64,000 nucleotides of DNA from CAVVYV01 sp963752585 (GTDB taxonomy: Bacteria > Actinomycetota > Thermoleophilia > Solirubrobacterales > 70-9): NCBI GenBank assembly GCA_963752585.1, contig CAVVYV010000004.1:496001-560000 (forward strand). Reading direction: 5' to 3'. Below, piece after piece: positions 48,486-57,228 of this stretch. Positions within the stretch are counted from its first letter, which is position 1. The number at the start of each line of letters is the position of its first letter. Below the pieces are notes generated by a model, which saw nothing but the letters and a program-made list of their open reading frames with translations, did not search any database and was not told the DNA's origin. The position numbers were made by a program, and so were the translations under genes.

Positions 48486-49117
48486 CCGAGGTCGTCTCGG
48501 TGGAGGAGGACGGCGCCGACGCCGCCCGGATCGCTCTCGAGGAGTGCATCTGGGACGGGGGAGTGGCGATCTTCCCGGCCGACACCCTCTACGGCCTCGC
48601 CTGCGACCCGCTCAGCGAGGCGGGGGCGGAGCGGATCCACCGGATCAAGCGCCGGGACGAAGGCCGCTCATCTGCGGTGATGTACTTCTCGCCGCTGGCG
48701 ATGCGCGAGTTGCTCGCCGCGCTCGGCCCTCTCGCTCGCGAGGCGGTCGTGGCGCTGCTGCCGGGGCCGGTCACCCTGATCGTCGCCAACCCCGAGCGGC
48801 GCTACCCGCTCGCCTGCCGCGAGGACCCGGAGCGGCTGGGCGTGCGCCTGATCGAGGGGCCGCTTGCGGGGATGCCGCTTCCGGTCTTTCAGACCTCCGC
48901 CAACCTCAGCGGCTACGCGCCGCCGGACTCGTTCGAGGGGATCGACGCCGGGATCGTCGAGGCGGCCGACCTTGCGATCGACGGGGGAGCGCTCGGCGGC
49001 GCCCCCTCGACCGTGGTCGACGTCGCCGGGATCGATTCCGGAGGGGGCTGGCTGATCCTCAGGGAGGGGGCGATGGAGCCCGACGAGGTCGAGCGCCGGC
49101 TGAGTGGGGTGGGATAG
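48482..49117 (+). CDS. Sua5/YciO/YrdC-family threonylcarbamoyl-AMP synthase
   Basis: About 211 residues from GTG 48482, coupled to prmC. It makes threonylcarbamoyl-AMP for the t6A base of ANN-decoding tRNAs. Motifs: GGVAIFPADTLYGLACDPLS, IKRRDEGR (the K-R-x-x-x-R nucleotide site), PGPVTLIV, RLGVRLIEGP and FQTSANLSGYAP with the family's SAN(L/I)SG. The C-terminal Sua5 domain is absent, as in YrdC-length proteins. Confidence 0.93.
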   Translation: MTEVVSVEEDGADAARIALEECIWDGGVAIFPADTLYGLACDPLSEAGAERIHRIKRRDEGRSSAVMYFSPLAMRELLAALGPLAREAVVALLPGPVTLIVANPERRYPLACREDPERLGVRLIEGPLAGMPLPVFQTSANLSGYAPPDSFEGIDAGIVEAADLAIDGGALGGAPSTVVDVAGIDSGGGWLILREGAMEPDEVERRLSGVG

Positions 49118-49522
49118 TCAGGCAGAGTCATCGCCCGCGGCGGCAAGCGCCTCCTCGAGCGTCGGGTAGAGCTCGAGGCCGATCCCCTTCCCGTCATGGA
49201 GGGTCCAGACCTGCACGGCGGGCTGGCCGAACTCGAGGCCGGTGCTCTTCCCGCGCGCATAGAGCGTGAACTCGACCACCACCTTTTCGCCGATCTCGTG
49301 AAAGGCGTGGGACTCCCATCGCACCTCGTCCATGGCCTCATAGAAAGAGTCGAAGTAGCGGCGGACCCCTTCATGACCGCGGTAGGTGTCGGGCTCGGAG
49401 GCGAGTCCCGGCGGGGTGGTCGCCTCGAAGTCGTCGTGGACGAACTCCAGCAGCGCCTCGACTCCACCCCGGTCGAAGGCCTCGAACCCTCGCTTGACGA
49501 TCTCGACGTTCTCGCTCGCCAA
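49118..49522 (-). CDS. SnoaL-like (NTF2 fold) protein
   Basis: 134 residues from TTG 49522, giving MASENVEIVKRGFEAFDRGG, the normal family start; TTG 49531 would add three residues. A TAGGCT lies 8 nt before TTG 49522. The NTF2-like core includes ALLEFVHDDFEATTPPG, GHEGVRRYFDSFYEAMDEV and KVVVEFTLYARGKSTG. Such domains bind small hydrophobic molecules; no catalytic set is evident. It converges with the sua5-type gene by abutting stops. Confidence 0.88.
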   Translation of the reverse strand: MASENVEIVKRGFEAFDRGGVEALLEFVHDDFEATTPPGLASEPDTYRGHEGVRRYFDSFYEAMDEVRWESHAFHEIGEKVVVEFTLYARGKSTGLEFGQPAVQVWTLHDGKGIGLELYPTLEEALAAAGDDSA

Positions 49523-49530
49523 CCCGGGCA

Positions 49531-49536
49531 AGCCTA
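49531..49536 (-). promoter_or_regulatory. -10 hexamer of the SnoaL-like gene
   Basis: TAGGCT on the minus strand, 8 nt from TTG 49522; used here to choose that start. Confidence 0.45.
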
Positions 49537-49543
49537 GAGCGAT

Positions 49544-50179
49544 TCAGTCCACGCTCGCGGCCACCGCACTGCGGATGAACAGCTCACGGGCACGCTTCAG
49601 CTCCGGGGTGAGTCCCCGCTCGATCCGCTCCAGGGCGAGCCCCTGGATCCCGGCGTTGACCATCAGCGCCAGCGCACGCGCCCGCGCGGGGGACGGCCCG
49701 TCGGTGGCCTTGCGGAACAGGTCGACGAAGACCTCGCGCCAGCCATCGTTGACCTGAGTGATCGTCCTCCGGATCTCGGGGTCGACGACCGAGACCGCGG
49801 CGAGGTCGAAGTAGAGGCGGGCGAGGCGCTCGTCGCGCTCGAGCAATCCCTCGACCCCCTCCGCGGCGCCGCGGATCACCTCCTCGACCGTCGTTGCGCC
49901 CTCTATCGAGGCGAGCGCCTCGGCGGTGATCAGCTCCGCGACCGCCCGCCCGCTTGCCTGGACCAGGCCCTGCTTGGAGCCGAAGTGGTATGCGATCAGT
50001 GGCTTCGACTCCCCTGCTCGCGCGGCAACCTTGGCGATCGTCAGCCCGGCGTAGCCGTCGGCCTTCAGGACCTCGATCGCGGCGTCGAGGATCCGCTCCC
50101 TCGCGCCCGGTTGAGGGCCTCCCGCGGCGCGCGCCGTTCGAGACCGGGTCACCGGCCGATCGCGCGGCGAGCGCCCCAC
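49544..50179 (-). CDS. TetR-family regulator
   Basis: 211 residues from GTG 50179. HTH region: ARERILDAAIEVLKADGYAGLTIAKVAARAGESKPLIAYHFGSKQGLV (in pieces), the classic TetR pattern. The C-terminal ligand domain is Arg/Glu-rich and not assignable. Its first codons lie next to the end of the diiron protein gene, on the same strand, so the two form an operon and the regulator probably controls it. The dyad at 51238 is a candidate operator. Confidence 0.92.
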   Translation of the reverse strand: MGRSPRDRPVTRSRTARAAGGPQPGARERILDAAIEVLKADGYAGLTIAKVAARAGESKPLIAYHFGSKQGLVQASGRAVAELITAEALASIEGATTVEEVIRGAAEGVEGLLERDERLARLYFDLAAVSVVDPEIRRTITQVNDGWREVFVDLFRKATDGPSPARARALALMVNAGIQGLALERIERGLTPELKRARELFIRSAVAASVD

Positions 50180-50188
50180 CTCGCTTGG

Positions 50189-51157
50189 TCATGCCGGTTG
50201 GGGGTCGCCGAGCATCGCCGGGTCCAGCCCCATCGCCGCCAGCTTCTTCGACAGCGACTTCATCGCATAGGCGAAGATCTCGCTCGAGTGGTAGAAGGGC
50301 GTCTGGAAGTTGTAGGGGTCTTCCACCCACGGCGGGACGAAGACCAGCGGGGCGACGGGCAGGCACTCCTTCAGCGTCTCCTCGACGATCTTCGCGTTTG
50401 CGCGGTCGTCCTTGATCGCGTCGGCGAGGAACTTCACCCCGAAGCCGACGTGGCGCGACTCGTCGCGGTTGACGGCGGTGAACCCGGCGGTGAATCCCGG
50501 GAACCAGCCGCGCTCCTTGAGCGCCTTGATCATGAATCGGGCCGCGCTCAGGGCGAGCATCCCCTCGATCACGATCATGTACACGGTGACTCCGCGGACC
50601 AAGGCCGGAAAGTCGCTCGGATCCTTCCGAAGACGCTCGGCGCAGTCGTGGAGGATGCCGTCGAACAGGGTCTCCCAATCCTTGTTGACCACGTAGCGCT
50701 GCTTGTTGATCATCTCGCCCAATCCGGCGGCGTCGACGCCGAAGACCTCGCGGTAGAAGCCGTTCCAAAAGACGACGTGCTTGGCCTCGTCGGAGATCTG
50801 CGTGGTCAGGAAGACCTGCGCCTCGTGCGAGGGCGCGGCGAGCGCGAACGGCAGCAGCTCCACGGTCACCCGCTCCTCGCCGAGGAAGAACTCAGAGAAC
50901 CCGAAGCGGATGAAGTCCCTCTCCTCCTCGGTGAACATGTCCGGGTCCGCCCACTGCCTGGCGTCCTCGGTGAAGTCGAAGTCCTCGGTGGACCAGTGCT
51001 GGCGCTGCCAGCGCATGAACAGCTTTTCGTAGGTGGGCGCCGCCTCGACGATCTTGTCGAGCCCCGACATCACCTTGTCGATGTCGGCGTCCATGAGGAC
51101 GGAGAGCGCCTCGTCCTCGGTGTGGAGCTCCGGCTCGGCCGCGGTCTCGGGGTTCAT
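50189..51157 (-). CDS. R2-like diiron (or Mn/Fe) oxidase
   Basis: 322 residues; GAGGAGGAG before ATG 51157. The helical ferritin-like fold shows the metal ligands: Glu in FFLGEERVTVEL, ExxH in ISDEAKHVVF, Glu in MIVIEGMLAL and ExxH in NRDESRHVGF. This fits the ribonucleotide reductase R2 superfamily; the lack of a neighbouring large subunit, the size and the TetR partner favour the R2-like ligand-binding oxidase group (as in M. tuberculosis Rv0233). The redox substrate is unknown. It is divergent from glyA across an AT-rich gap. Confidence 0.85.
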   Translation of the reverse strand: MNPETAAEPELHTEDEALSVLMDADIDKVMSGLDKIVEAAPTYEKLFMRWQRQHWSTEDFDFTEDARQWADPDMFTEEERDFIRFGFSEFFLGEERVTVELLPFALAAPSHEAQVFLTTQISDEAKHVVFWNGFYREVFGVDAAGLGEMINKQRYVVNKDWETLFDGILHDCAERLRKDPSDFPALVRGVTVYMIVIEGMLALSAARFMIKALKERGWFPGFTAGFTAVNRDESRHVGFGVKFLADAIKDDRANAKIVEETLKECLPVAPLVFVPPWVEDPYNFQTPFYHSSEIFAYAMKSLSKKLAAMGLDPAMLGDPQPA

Positions 51158-51198
51158 CTCTCCTCCTCGGTAGGTGCGAGCGTGCTCCGCAGGGCGAC

Positions 51199-51222
51199 GG
51201 TGCTCCGCAGGAGCAACCCGTT
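51199..51222 (+). repeat. short hairpin repeat, copy 2
   Basis: GGTGCTCC-GCA-GGAGCAACCC followed by GTTTA. An extra GTGCTCCGCAG lies just upstream at 51182-51192. Same orientation as the copies at 26311 and 62595. Here it is in the leader or promoter region of the diiron protein gene. Confidence 0.75.
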
Positions 51223-51237
51223 TAGTGCGGGCAATAC

Positions 51238-51255
51238 TTATCATACGTTCAATAA
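51238..51255. promoter_or_regulatory. AT-rich imperfect dyad, candidate TetR operator
   Basis: TTATCATACGTTCAATAA: six of nine positions are symmetric. It is one of the few AT-rich patches in the window, placed between divergent glyA and the diiron/TetR operon. Confidence 0.4.
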
Positions 51256-51352
51256 ATAGGCAACCCAGCCGGGCGTGCCCTCCGACGACGATCGCGGCCG
51301 GCCGATGACGGTCGTCCCGCCAGTCGGTGTGGCAATCTTGGGCCGGATCCGA

Positions 51353-52633
51353 ATGAACGACCTGCCCGACGATTTCCAAGCGGCGCCCCTCGCCGAGGTC
51401 GACCCCGACATCGCCCGGGTGCTCGACCGCGAGCTCGCCCGGCAGCAGGGGACCCTGGAGATGATCGCCTCCGAGAACTTCGTTCCCCAGGCGGTCCTCG
51501 ACGCGGCCGGCTCGGTGCTCACCAACAAGTACGCCGAGGGGTATCCGGGGAAGCGCTACTACGGCGGCTGTGAGGAGGTCGACGTCGCGGAGCAGCTTGC
51601 GATCGACCGCGCCCTGGACCTGTTCGGCGCCGAGCACGCCAACGTCCAGCCCCATGCCGGCGCTCAGGCCAACAACGCCGCCTACATGGCGATGCTCGAC
51701 CCCGGCGACACGATCATGGGGATGGCCCTCGATCACGGCGGCCACCTCACCCACGGGATGAAGCTGAACGTCTCCGGGAAGCTCTACGAGGTCGTCGCCT
51801 ACCACGTCCGCCGCGAGGACCTCCTCTGCGACATGGACGAGGTCGCCCGGCTGGCCGAGGAGCACAAGCCGAAGGTGATCGTCGCCGGCTGGTCCGCCTA
51901 TCCGCGCCAGCTCGACTTCGCGGCCTTCCGCGAGATCGCCGACTCCGTCGGAGCGAGGCTGATGGTGGACATGGCCCACTTCGCCGGCCTCGTCGCCGCC
52001 GGCGAACACCCGAGCCCGGTGCCGCACGCCGACGTCGTCACCACCACGATCCACAAGACCCTGTGCGGACCGCGGAGCGGGATGATCCTCTGCAAGGAGG
52101 AGCTGGCCGCGGACATCAACCGGTCGGTATTCCCAGGCCAGCAGGGCGGCCCGCTGATGCACATCATCGCCGCGAAGGCGGTGGCGTTGAAGATCGCGGC
52201 CGGCGAGGAGTTCAAGGCGCGCCAGCGCCAGACGATCGCGAACGCGCGAGCGCTGGCCGAGGGCCTCGCCGCGGCGGGCGTGGACGTGCTCACCGGGGGC
52301 ACCGACGTCCACCTGGTCCTGGTCGATCTCACCCCGACCGGGGTCTTCGGGAAGGAGGCGGAGGCCCGCCTCGAGGAGGTCGGGATCACCGTCAACCGCA
52401 ACGCGATCCCGTTCGACGAGCGGAAGCCGATGGATCCTTCCGGCCTGCGGATCGGGACCCCCGCGCTCACCACCCGCGGTCTCGTCGAGGACGACATGCG
52501 CGAGATCGCGGAGGTGATCGGCGCCGCCCTCGGCCCCGACTTCGAGTCGGAGAAGGACTCGCTGCTCGAGCGGACCCGCACCCTGATCGATCGCTATCCG
52601 CTGTACCCGCAGCTCTCCGCAGCCGCCGTTTGA
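51353..52633 (+). CDS. glyA: serine hydroxymethyltransferase
   Basis: 426 residues from ATG 51353; GTG 51275 is in frame but adds a non-conserved tail. PLP enzyme that turns serine into glycine and feeds one-carbon units to folate. Motifs: NFVPQAVLDAAGSVLTNKYAEGYPGKRYYGG (in pieces), PHAGAQANNAAYMAML, VDMAHFAGLVAAG and TTTIHKTLCGPRSG, with PLP-binding Lys at about residue 235. No glycine riboswitch is evident upstream. Coupled to the next gene by TTGA overlap. Confidence 0.97.
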   Translation: MNDLPDDFQAAPLAEVDPDIARVLDRELARQQGTLEMIASENFVPQAVLDAAGSVLTNKYAEGYPGKRYYGGCEEVDVAEQLAIDRALDLFGAEHANVQPHAGAQANNAAYMAMLDPGDTIMGMALDHGGHLTHGMKLNVSGKLYEVVAYHVRREDLLCDMDEVARLAEEHKPKVIVAGWSAYPRQLDFAAFREIADSVGARLMVDMAHFAGLVAAGEHPSPVPHADVVTTTIHKTLCGPRSGMILCKEELAADINRSVFPGQQGGPLMHIIAAKAVALKIAAGEEFKARQRQTIANARALAEGLAAAGVDVLTGGTDVHLVLVDLTPTGVFGKEAEARLEEVGITVNRNAIPFDERKPMDPSGLRIGTPALTTRGLVEDDMREIAEVIGAALGPDFESEKDSLLERTRTLIDRYPLYPQLSAAAV

Positions 52634-53643
52634 AGATCTGGGTCGACTGCACCGCCGCCGCCCACCCGCTGGTGCTGCGGCCGATCATCGAGCGCCTCGA
52701 GGCCGCGGGGCACGAGGTCGAGGTGACCGCGCGGGAGTACGGGCAGACCGAGGGGATCCTCGAGCGACTGGGCATTCCCTACACGAGCGTCGGCGCCCAC
52801 GGCGGCGCCTCGACCGCGGGGAAGGCCGGCGCGCTCGCCGGCCGCAGCGCCCGGCTCTGGCGCTGGGCGCGGGGGAGGGGCTTCGACCTCGGTCTTGCTC
52901 ACGGCTCGGTCGACATCGCCCTGGTCTCCCGGGCGCTGCGCCTCCCGCTGGTCCAAATGAACGACTACGAGCACGCCGGCTACCAGCGCCGGATCAGCTT
53001 CCGGGCAGCGCGCCTCGTGATCGCCCCCGACGCGATTCCGGTGGAGGCGCTCGAGCGCGCCGGCGCCCGGCCCGACCGGCTCTTCCGATACCCGGGGCTG
53101 AAGGAGGACTACTACCTGGCCGACTTCAAACCCGATCCCAGCGTCCTCGCGGAGCTCGGGCTCGACGGCGATCGGGTGCTCGCGGTGGTCCGCCCGCCGC
53201 CCGAGACCTCGGAATACCACGCCGAGAACCCCCTGTATGAGGGCGTGATCGAGCGCCTCGGCGGCGTTCCGGACGCAGACGCCGTGGTCATCCCACGAAC
53301 TCCCGACCAGGCGGAGCGGCTGCGCGCCCGCGGCGCCCCGTCGCTGGTGATCCCCGACCGGGCGATCGACGCCCAGAGTCTGATCGCCTACGCCGACCTG
53401 GTGGTCAGCGCGGGGGGGACGATGAACCGGGAGGCGGTGGCGCTCGGGACCCCGGTCTACACGATCTTCAGCGGCGCCCTCGGGGCGGTGGACGAGCACC
53501 TGATCGCCGAGGGGCGACTGCGGCCGCTGCACGATCCGGCCGAGATCGAGCTGGTCAAGCGGGAGGGGGGAGGCGGCGCGGTCTCCCCCCGCGACCCCCA
53601 GCTGCTTGCCGACGCGGTGATCCGGGCCCCCTCGTACCCCTAG
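52630..53643 (+). CDS. DUF354 family protein (glycosyltransferase-like)
   Basis: 337 residues from TTG 52630, overlapping the glyA stop. The pattern is that of DUF354: LKIWVDCTAAAHPLVLRPII at the start, AHGSVDIALVSRALRLPLVQMNDYEHA, ARLVIAPDAIP and ADLVVSAGGTMNREAVALGTPVY. The fold resembles GT-B UDP-GlcNAc epimerases/transferases. It is next to a WecA/MraY-type gene, so it may act in polysaccharide assembly. Activity not shown for the family. Confidence 0.85.
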   Translation: MKIWVDCTAAAHPLVLRPIIERLEAAGHEVEVTAREYGQTEGILERLGIPYTSVGAHGGASTAGKAGALAGRSARLWRWARGRGFDLGLAHGSVDIALVSRALRLPLVQMNDYEHAGYQRRISFRAARLVIAPDAIPVEALERAGARPDRLFRYPGLKEDYYLADFKPDPSVLAELGLDGDRVLAVVRPPPETSEYHAENPLYEGVIERLGGVPDADAVVIPRTPDQAERLRARGAPSLVIPDRAIDAQSLIAYADLVVSAGGTMNREAVALGTPVYTIFSGALGAVDEHLIAEGRLRPLHDPAEIELVKREGGGGAVSPRDPQLLADAVIRAPSYP

Positions 53644-53670
53644 TCCGGGTGTTCAGGGAGAATTGCGCCG

Positions 53671-54966
53671 ATGCGCTCCCTCGACGCCTGGGACGCGGTC
53701 CTGTCCTTCATCTTCGCGGCAGCGGTCGCCTGGTCGCTGGTGCCCGCTGCCGAGTCGATTGCCCGCCGGATCGGGGCGATGGATACGCCGAAGCCGCGCA
53801 GCCTCCACGAGGTGCCGACCCCGAAGCTCGGCGGCCTTGCGATCCTTGTCGCGGTCCTCGGAGCCGGGATCATCTGGCTGCCCTGGGACGCCCAGACCCG
53901 CTCGATCCTCGGCGGCGCAGCCGCGATCACCCTGCTCGGCGTCGTCGACGACGTCTACGAGCTCCCGGCGCTGCCGAAGCTGCTGGGCCAGATCGGCGCC
54001 GCGTTGATCCCGGTGGTGCTCGGCGACGTCCGGGTCGACGTCACCACGCTGCCGTTCATCGGCGGCTTCGACCTCGGCTGGGCCTCCTACCCGGTGACCG
54101 TGATCGGGATCGTCGCCGTCGTCAACATCATCAACTTCATCGACGGCGTCGACGGGCTCGCCTCGGGTGTCTGCGCGATCTCGGCCGGCGCCTTCGCGGT
54201 GATCGCCCTCTCCCTCGATCGCTATGAGGCGGGGGTGCTGGCGGCGCTCACCGCCGGCGCCTCGATCGGCTTCCTCCGCCACGGGTTCCCGCCCGCCTCG
54301 AGCTTCATGGGCGACACCGGGTCGAACCTGCTCGGTTTCCTTTTGGCGACGATCGCGGTCCAGGGCTCGCTGAAGACGAACGCGGCGCTCGCCCTCGCCC
54401 TGCCGCTGATCGTGCTCGCCGTCCCGATCCTCGACACCGGGTTCGTCGTCGCCAAGCGGCTGAAGTCCCGCCGGCCGATCTACCGGGCCGACCAGGCCCA
54501 CTTCCACCACCGGATGGCGAGGATCGGGATGTCGCCGCGCGAGACGATCGCGATCCTGTACGGCTGGACCCTGATCCTGGCCGGCCTCGCGCTCGCCCTT
54601 CGCTTCATCCCCTACAGCGATGATCGGGGCAACTTCGACCCCGGGTGGACGGTGCTGATGGCCGCCTGCCTGCTCTTCGCGGCCGCCGCCAGCATCTATG
54701 TGATCTACAAGCTCGAGATCCTGAAACTGAAGAACCTCAGGTTGCGCCAGCGCCTCGGCATCGCTCCCGCGAAGGGAGCTCCGCCCGCGGAGGAGGCGGT
54801 CGAGGAGGAGGTGGAGGAGGGCGTCCGGCGAGAACTCGAGACCGGCACATTCGCCGCGGTCAATCCGGAAACGGGCGAGGCCGCCGCGGTCGACCCCGAC
54901 ACGGGGGAGATGGAGGCGGTTCCCGCGCCTGCCGAGGCCGAGGCCGCCCCCCGTAGGAAGAGCTAG
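53671..54966 (+). CDS. WecA/MraY-family undecaprenyl-phosphate sugar-1-phosphate transferase
   Basis: 431 residues with about ten membrane helices. It starts lipid-linked glycan synthesis by moving a sugar phosphate to undecaprenyl phosphate. Motifs: TPKPRSLHEVPTPKLGG, LGVVDDVYELPAL (metal Asp pair), NIINFIDGVDGLASG, SSFMGDTGSNLLGF and QAHFHHRM (the HxHH loop that in WecA-type enzymes fits UDP-GlcNAc). The C-terminal ~80 residues are acidic and repetitive (NPETGEAAAVDPDTGE), likely disordered. GGGAG precedes ATG 53671. Confidence 0.92.
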   Translation: MRSLDAWDAVLSFIFAAAVAWSLVPAAESIARRIGAMDTPKPRSLHEVPTPKLGGLAILVAVLGAGIIWLPWDAQTRSILGGAAAITLLGVVDDVYELPALPKLLGQIGAALIPVVLGDVRVDVTTLPFIGGFDLGWASYPVTVIGIVAVVNIINFIDGVDGLASGVCAISAGAFAVIALSLDRYEAGVLAALTAGASIGFLRHGFPPASSFMGDTGSNLLGFLLATIAVQGSLKTNAALALALPLIVLAVPILDTGFVVAKRLKSRRPIYRADQAHFHHRMARIGMSPRETIAILYGWTLILAGLALALRFIPYSDDRGNFDPGWTVLMAACLLFAAAASIYVIYKLEILKLKNLRLRQRLGIAPAKGAPPAEEAVEEEVEEGVRRELETGTFAAVNPETGEAAAVDPDTGEMEAVPAPAEAEAAPRRKS

Positions 54967-54981
54967 ATACGATCCCGGCCC

Positions 54982-55416
54982 TTGTCCACGCTCGCTCTAG
55001 ACGGCTCCGGCGGGGTGGACGGCCCATCCCGCGCCAGGCGCGCGCTCCGTTACGTGGATCTGGTGCTGCTTGCCGCCGGCCTCCCGGTGTTCATCGCCGC
55101 CGACCTGCCGATGGCGGGCTACGCGGTGATCGCCGCCGTCTGGCTTGCCCAGCACGCGATCGAGTTCGCCGCCGACCGGGCCGCCGCCCGTGCCCTGGAG
55201 CGGGGCGAGCGCCGGGCGGCGATGGGCTGGATCGGCGCCACCACCCTCGCCCGGGTGTGGCTGGTGATGCTGGCGATCCTCCTCGTCGGCCTGCTCTCCG
55301 ACCGTGACGCTGGCCTCGCGGCCGCGGTGTTCGCGGTGATCCTGTTCACGGTCCATCTCGGCGGGCGCCTGCTGGCCCGCGCCCTCGGGCCCGACGAGAG
55401 CGGGGGGTACCGATGA
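54982..55416 (+). CDS. small membrane protein before atpB (AtpI-like position)
   Basis: 144 residues from TTG 54982. Four hydrophobic segments (about 25-42, 45-62, 85-105, 112-130) with a charged loop rich in Ala/Arg/Glu. Its place before atpB and its size fit AtpI, which helps assemble the c-ring, but the sequence does not clearly match. It overlaps the atpB start by 4 bp (ATGA). Confidence 0.7.
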   Translation: MSTLALDGSGGVDGPSRARRALRYVDLVLLAAGLPVFIAADLPMAGYAVIAAVWLAQHAIEFAADRAAARALERGERRAAMGWIGATTLARVWLVMLAILLVGLLSDRDAGLAAAVFAVILFTVHLGGRLLARALGPDESGGYR

Positions 55417-56342
55417 CCGCCCTTGGTCGGCTGTCAACGAAGAAGAAGGTCCTGCTTGGGGTGGGGACCTATCTCGGGATCACGATCGCCCTTCTCCTGA
55501 TCTTCGGCAGTGACGGCAAGAACGAGGAGTTCAAGCCTCAGGACGAGTTCAAGCTCGACGCTTGGATCCCGATCCACATCGGCGGCATCGACCTCTCCAT
55601 CACCAAAGCGGTCGTCTACCTGTTCCTGGCAAGCGGGCTGACGATCTGGGTGATGACCTACATCGCCGGGCGAATGAAGGCGAAGCCGAACCGGGTGCAG
55701 ACGGCGGTCGAGGTCGCGTACGACCTGACCAGGAACAACATCACCGGCGCCAACCTCCACGGCGAGATCGCGATCCGCTGGTTCCCGTTCATCGCCACCC
55801 TCTTCTTCTTCATCGCCTTCTCCAACCTGATCGGCTACCTCCCGCTGCCGACCAACACCCACGAGACCGTCGACATCTTCGGCGTCGCGTTCCCCTCGTT
55901 CGCGATCTACGCCGCCACCGCCAACATCTCCTTCGCCCTCGTGCTCGCCCTGGTCGTCTGGATCTCCTACCACGTCGAGGGGATCAGGGCCAAGGGCGTC
56001 TTCGGCTACCTGAAGAGCTTCCTTCCGGCGGGGCTGGAGAGCATGAACCCGGTCGGGAAGGCCCTGATCTTCGGAATCGAGCTCCTCTCCCACTTCATGC
56101 GGCTGGTCTCGCTCTCGGTGCGACTTTTCGCCAACATCCTCGCCGGGCACCTGCTGCTGCTGTTCATGGGCGGCGGGCTGGCGGTGCTGCTTGGGCTCGC
56201 GGCGCTCGGAGCGCTCACCTTCCCACTGGCGTTTGTGTTCTTTGTCCTCGAGGTGGGGCTGATCGCAACGCTTCAAGCGTTCATCTTCGCCACCCTCTCT
56301 GCGATCTACATCGGCGGCGCCGTCGCCGAGGAAGGCCACTAG
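55413..56342 (+). CDS. atpB: ATP synthase F0 subunit a
   Basis: 309 residues. Forms the proton half-channels beside the c-ring. The essential Arg is in SLSVRLFANILAGHLLL; ELLSHFMRLVS and PLPTNTHETVD are also typical. About six helices. A longer N-terminal ~60 residues with a charged stretch (DGKNEEFKPQDEFKLD) precede the first conserved helix. Confidence 0.96.
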   Translation: MTALGRLSTKKKVLLGVGTYLGITIALLLIFGSDGKNEEFKPQDEFKLDAWIPIHIGGIDLSITKAVVYLFLASGLTIWVMTYIAGRMKAKPNRVQTAVEVAYDLTRNNITGANLHGEIAIRWFPFIATLFFFIAFSNLIGYLPLPTNTHETVDIFGVAFPSFAIYAATANISFALVLALVVWISYHVEGIRAKGVFGYLKSFLPAGLESMNPVGKALIFGIELLSHFMRLVSLSVRLFANILAGHLLLLFMGGGLAVLLGLAALGALTFPLAFVFFVLEVGLIATLQAFIFATLSAIYIGGAVAEEGH

Positions 56343-56360
56343 CAAAGGAGCTGATGATTC

Positions 56361-56642
56361 ATGCCTGACCTGTTGATCCCGATTGCCCAGGCTGCGGAGG
56401 GCATCACCGACACGGGAATTACCGACGCCGGCAAGGCGATCGCCCTTGGCGTCGGCGCCGGGCTCGGCTCGATCGGCGCCGGCATCGGCATCGGCATCAT
56501 CTTCGGCAAGGAGATCGAGTCGGTCGCCCGCCAGCCGGAGATGAAGGACGAGCTGCAGAGCATCCGCTGGCTCGGTTTCGCGCTGACCGAGGCGGTCGCC
56601 TTCTACACATTCATCTTCGGCCTGATCGCCTTCTTCCTCTAG
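56361..56642 (+). CDS. atpE: ATP synthase F0 subunit c
   Basis: 93 residues, two helices joined by a polar loop. Helix 1 has the GVGAGLGSIGAGIGIGI glycine pattern; loop ARQPEM; helix 2 has the proton-carrying Glu in GFALTEAVAFYTFI. No sodium-site pattern (Gln/Glu-Ser/Thr set) is apparent, so proton-driven. The N-terminal ~25 residues are longer than in many c subunits. AAAGGAG precedes the start. Confidence 0.96.
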   Translation: MPDLLIPIAQAAEGITDTGITDAGKAIALGVGAGLGSIGAGIGIGIIFGKEIESVARQPEMKDELQSIRWLGFALTEAVAFYTFIFGLIAFFL

Positions 56643-56646
56643 GTCC

Positions 56647-57228
56647 TTGGCGCTCGTTCCGGACATAGGGCAGTTCATCCTCCTCGCCCAGGAGTCCGGC
56701 GGGGACGAGGGCGGGAGCTTCCTCGTCTCCCCGAGCCTCGGGTTGATGATCTGGACCCTCGCCGTCTTCCTGTTCACGATGTGGGTGCTGAGCAAGCTCG
56801 CCTTCCCCCGGATCCAGGAGGCGCTCGACAAGCGCGCCAACTCGATCCGGGAGTCGATCGAGTCGGCAGAGCGCACCCGCGAGGAGGCCGATGAGTTGAT
56901 GGCCGAGTACCGCGCCCGGCTGAAGGAGGCGCGCGAACAGGCCGACGAGATCATGGCCCGCGCTCGCAAGGCCGCCGACAGCGCCAAGGCGCAGGCAGCC
57001 GAGCAGGGCAAGGAGAGGCGAGAGGAGCTGCTCGCCGCCGCCCGCCGCGACATCGAGGCGGAGACGCGGCGCTCGCTCGACCTGATCCGCAAGGAGGTCG
57101 CCGACCTCACCGTCCTGACGACGGAGAAGGTGACCCGGAAGTCGCTCACCGGCGAGGACCAGCGCAAGCTCGTCGAGGAGGCCCTCGCCGAGGTCGACTT
57201 CTCGACGCTGGGGGGTGACGGGAAGTAA
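56647..57228 (+). CDS. atpF: ATP synthase F0 subunit b
   Basis: 193 residues from TTG 56647, 4 bp after atpE. One membrane helix (about 30-55, LGLMIWTLAVFLFTMWVLSKL in pieces), then a long right-handed coiled coil rich in Ala, Glu and Arg up to 170 that links to the delta subunit. The stop overlaps atpH (TAATG). Confidence 0.93.
   Translation: MALVPDIGQFILLAQESGGDEGGSFLVSPSLGLMIWTLAVFLFTMWVLSKLAFPRIQEALDKRANSIRESIESAERTREEADELMAEYRARLKEAREQADEIMARARKAADSAKAQAAEQGKERREELLAAARRDIEAETRRSLDLIRKEVADLTVLTTEKVTRKSLTGEDQRKLVEEALAEVDFSTLGGDGK

Noticed and set aside
51158..51352. Glycine riboswitch before glyA
   Set aside because: The gap lacks the tandem GGAGAG-type conserved cores; it holds a hairpin repeat and an AT-rich dyad instead.
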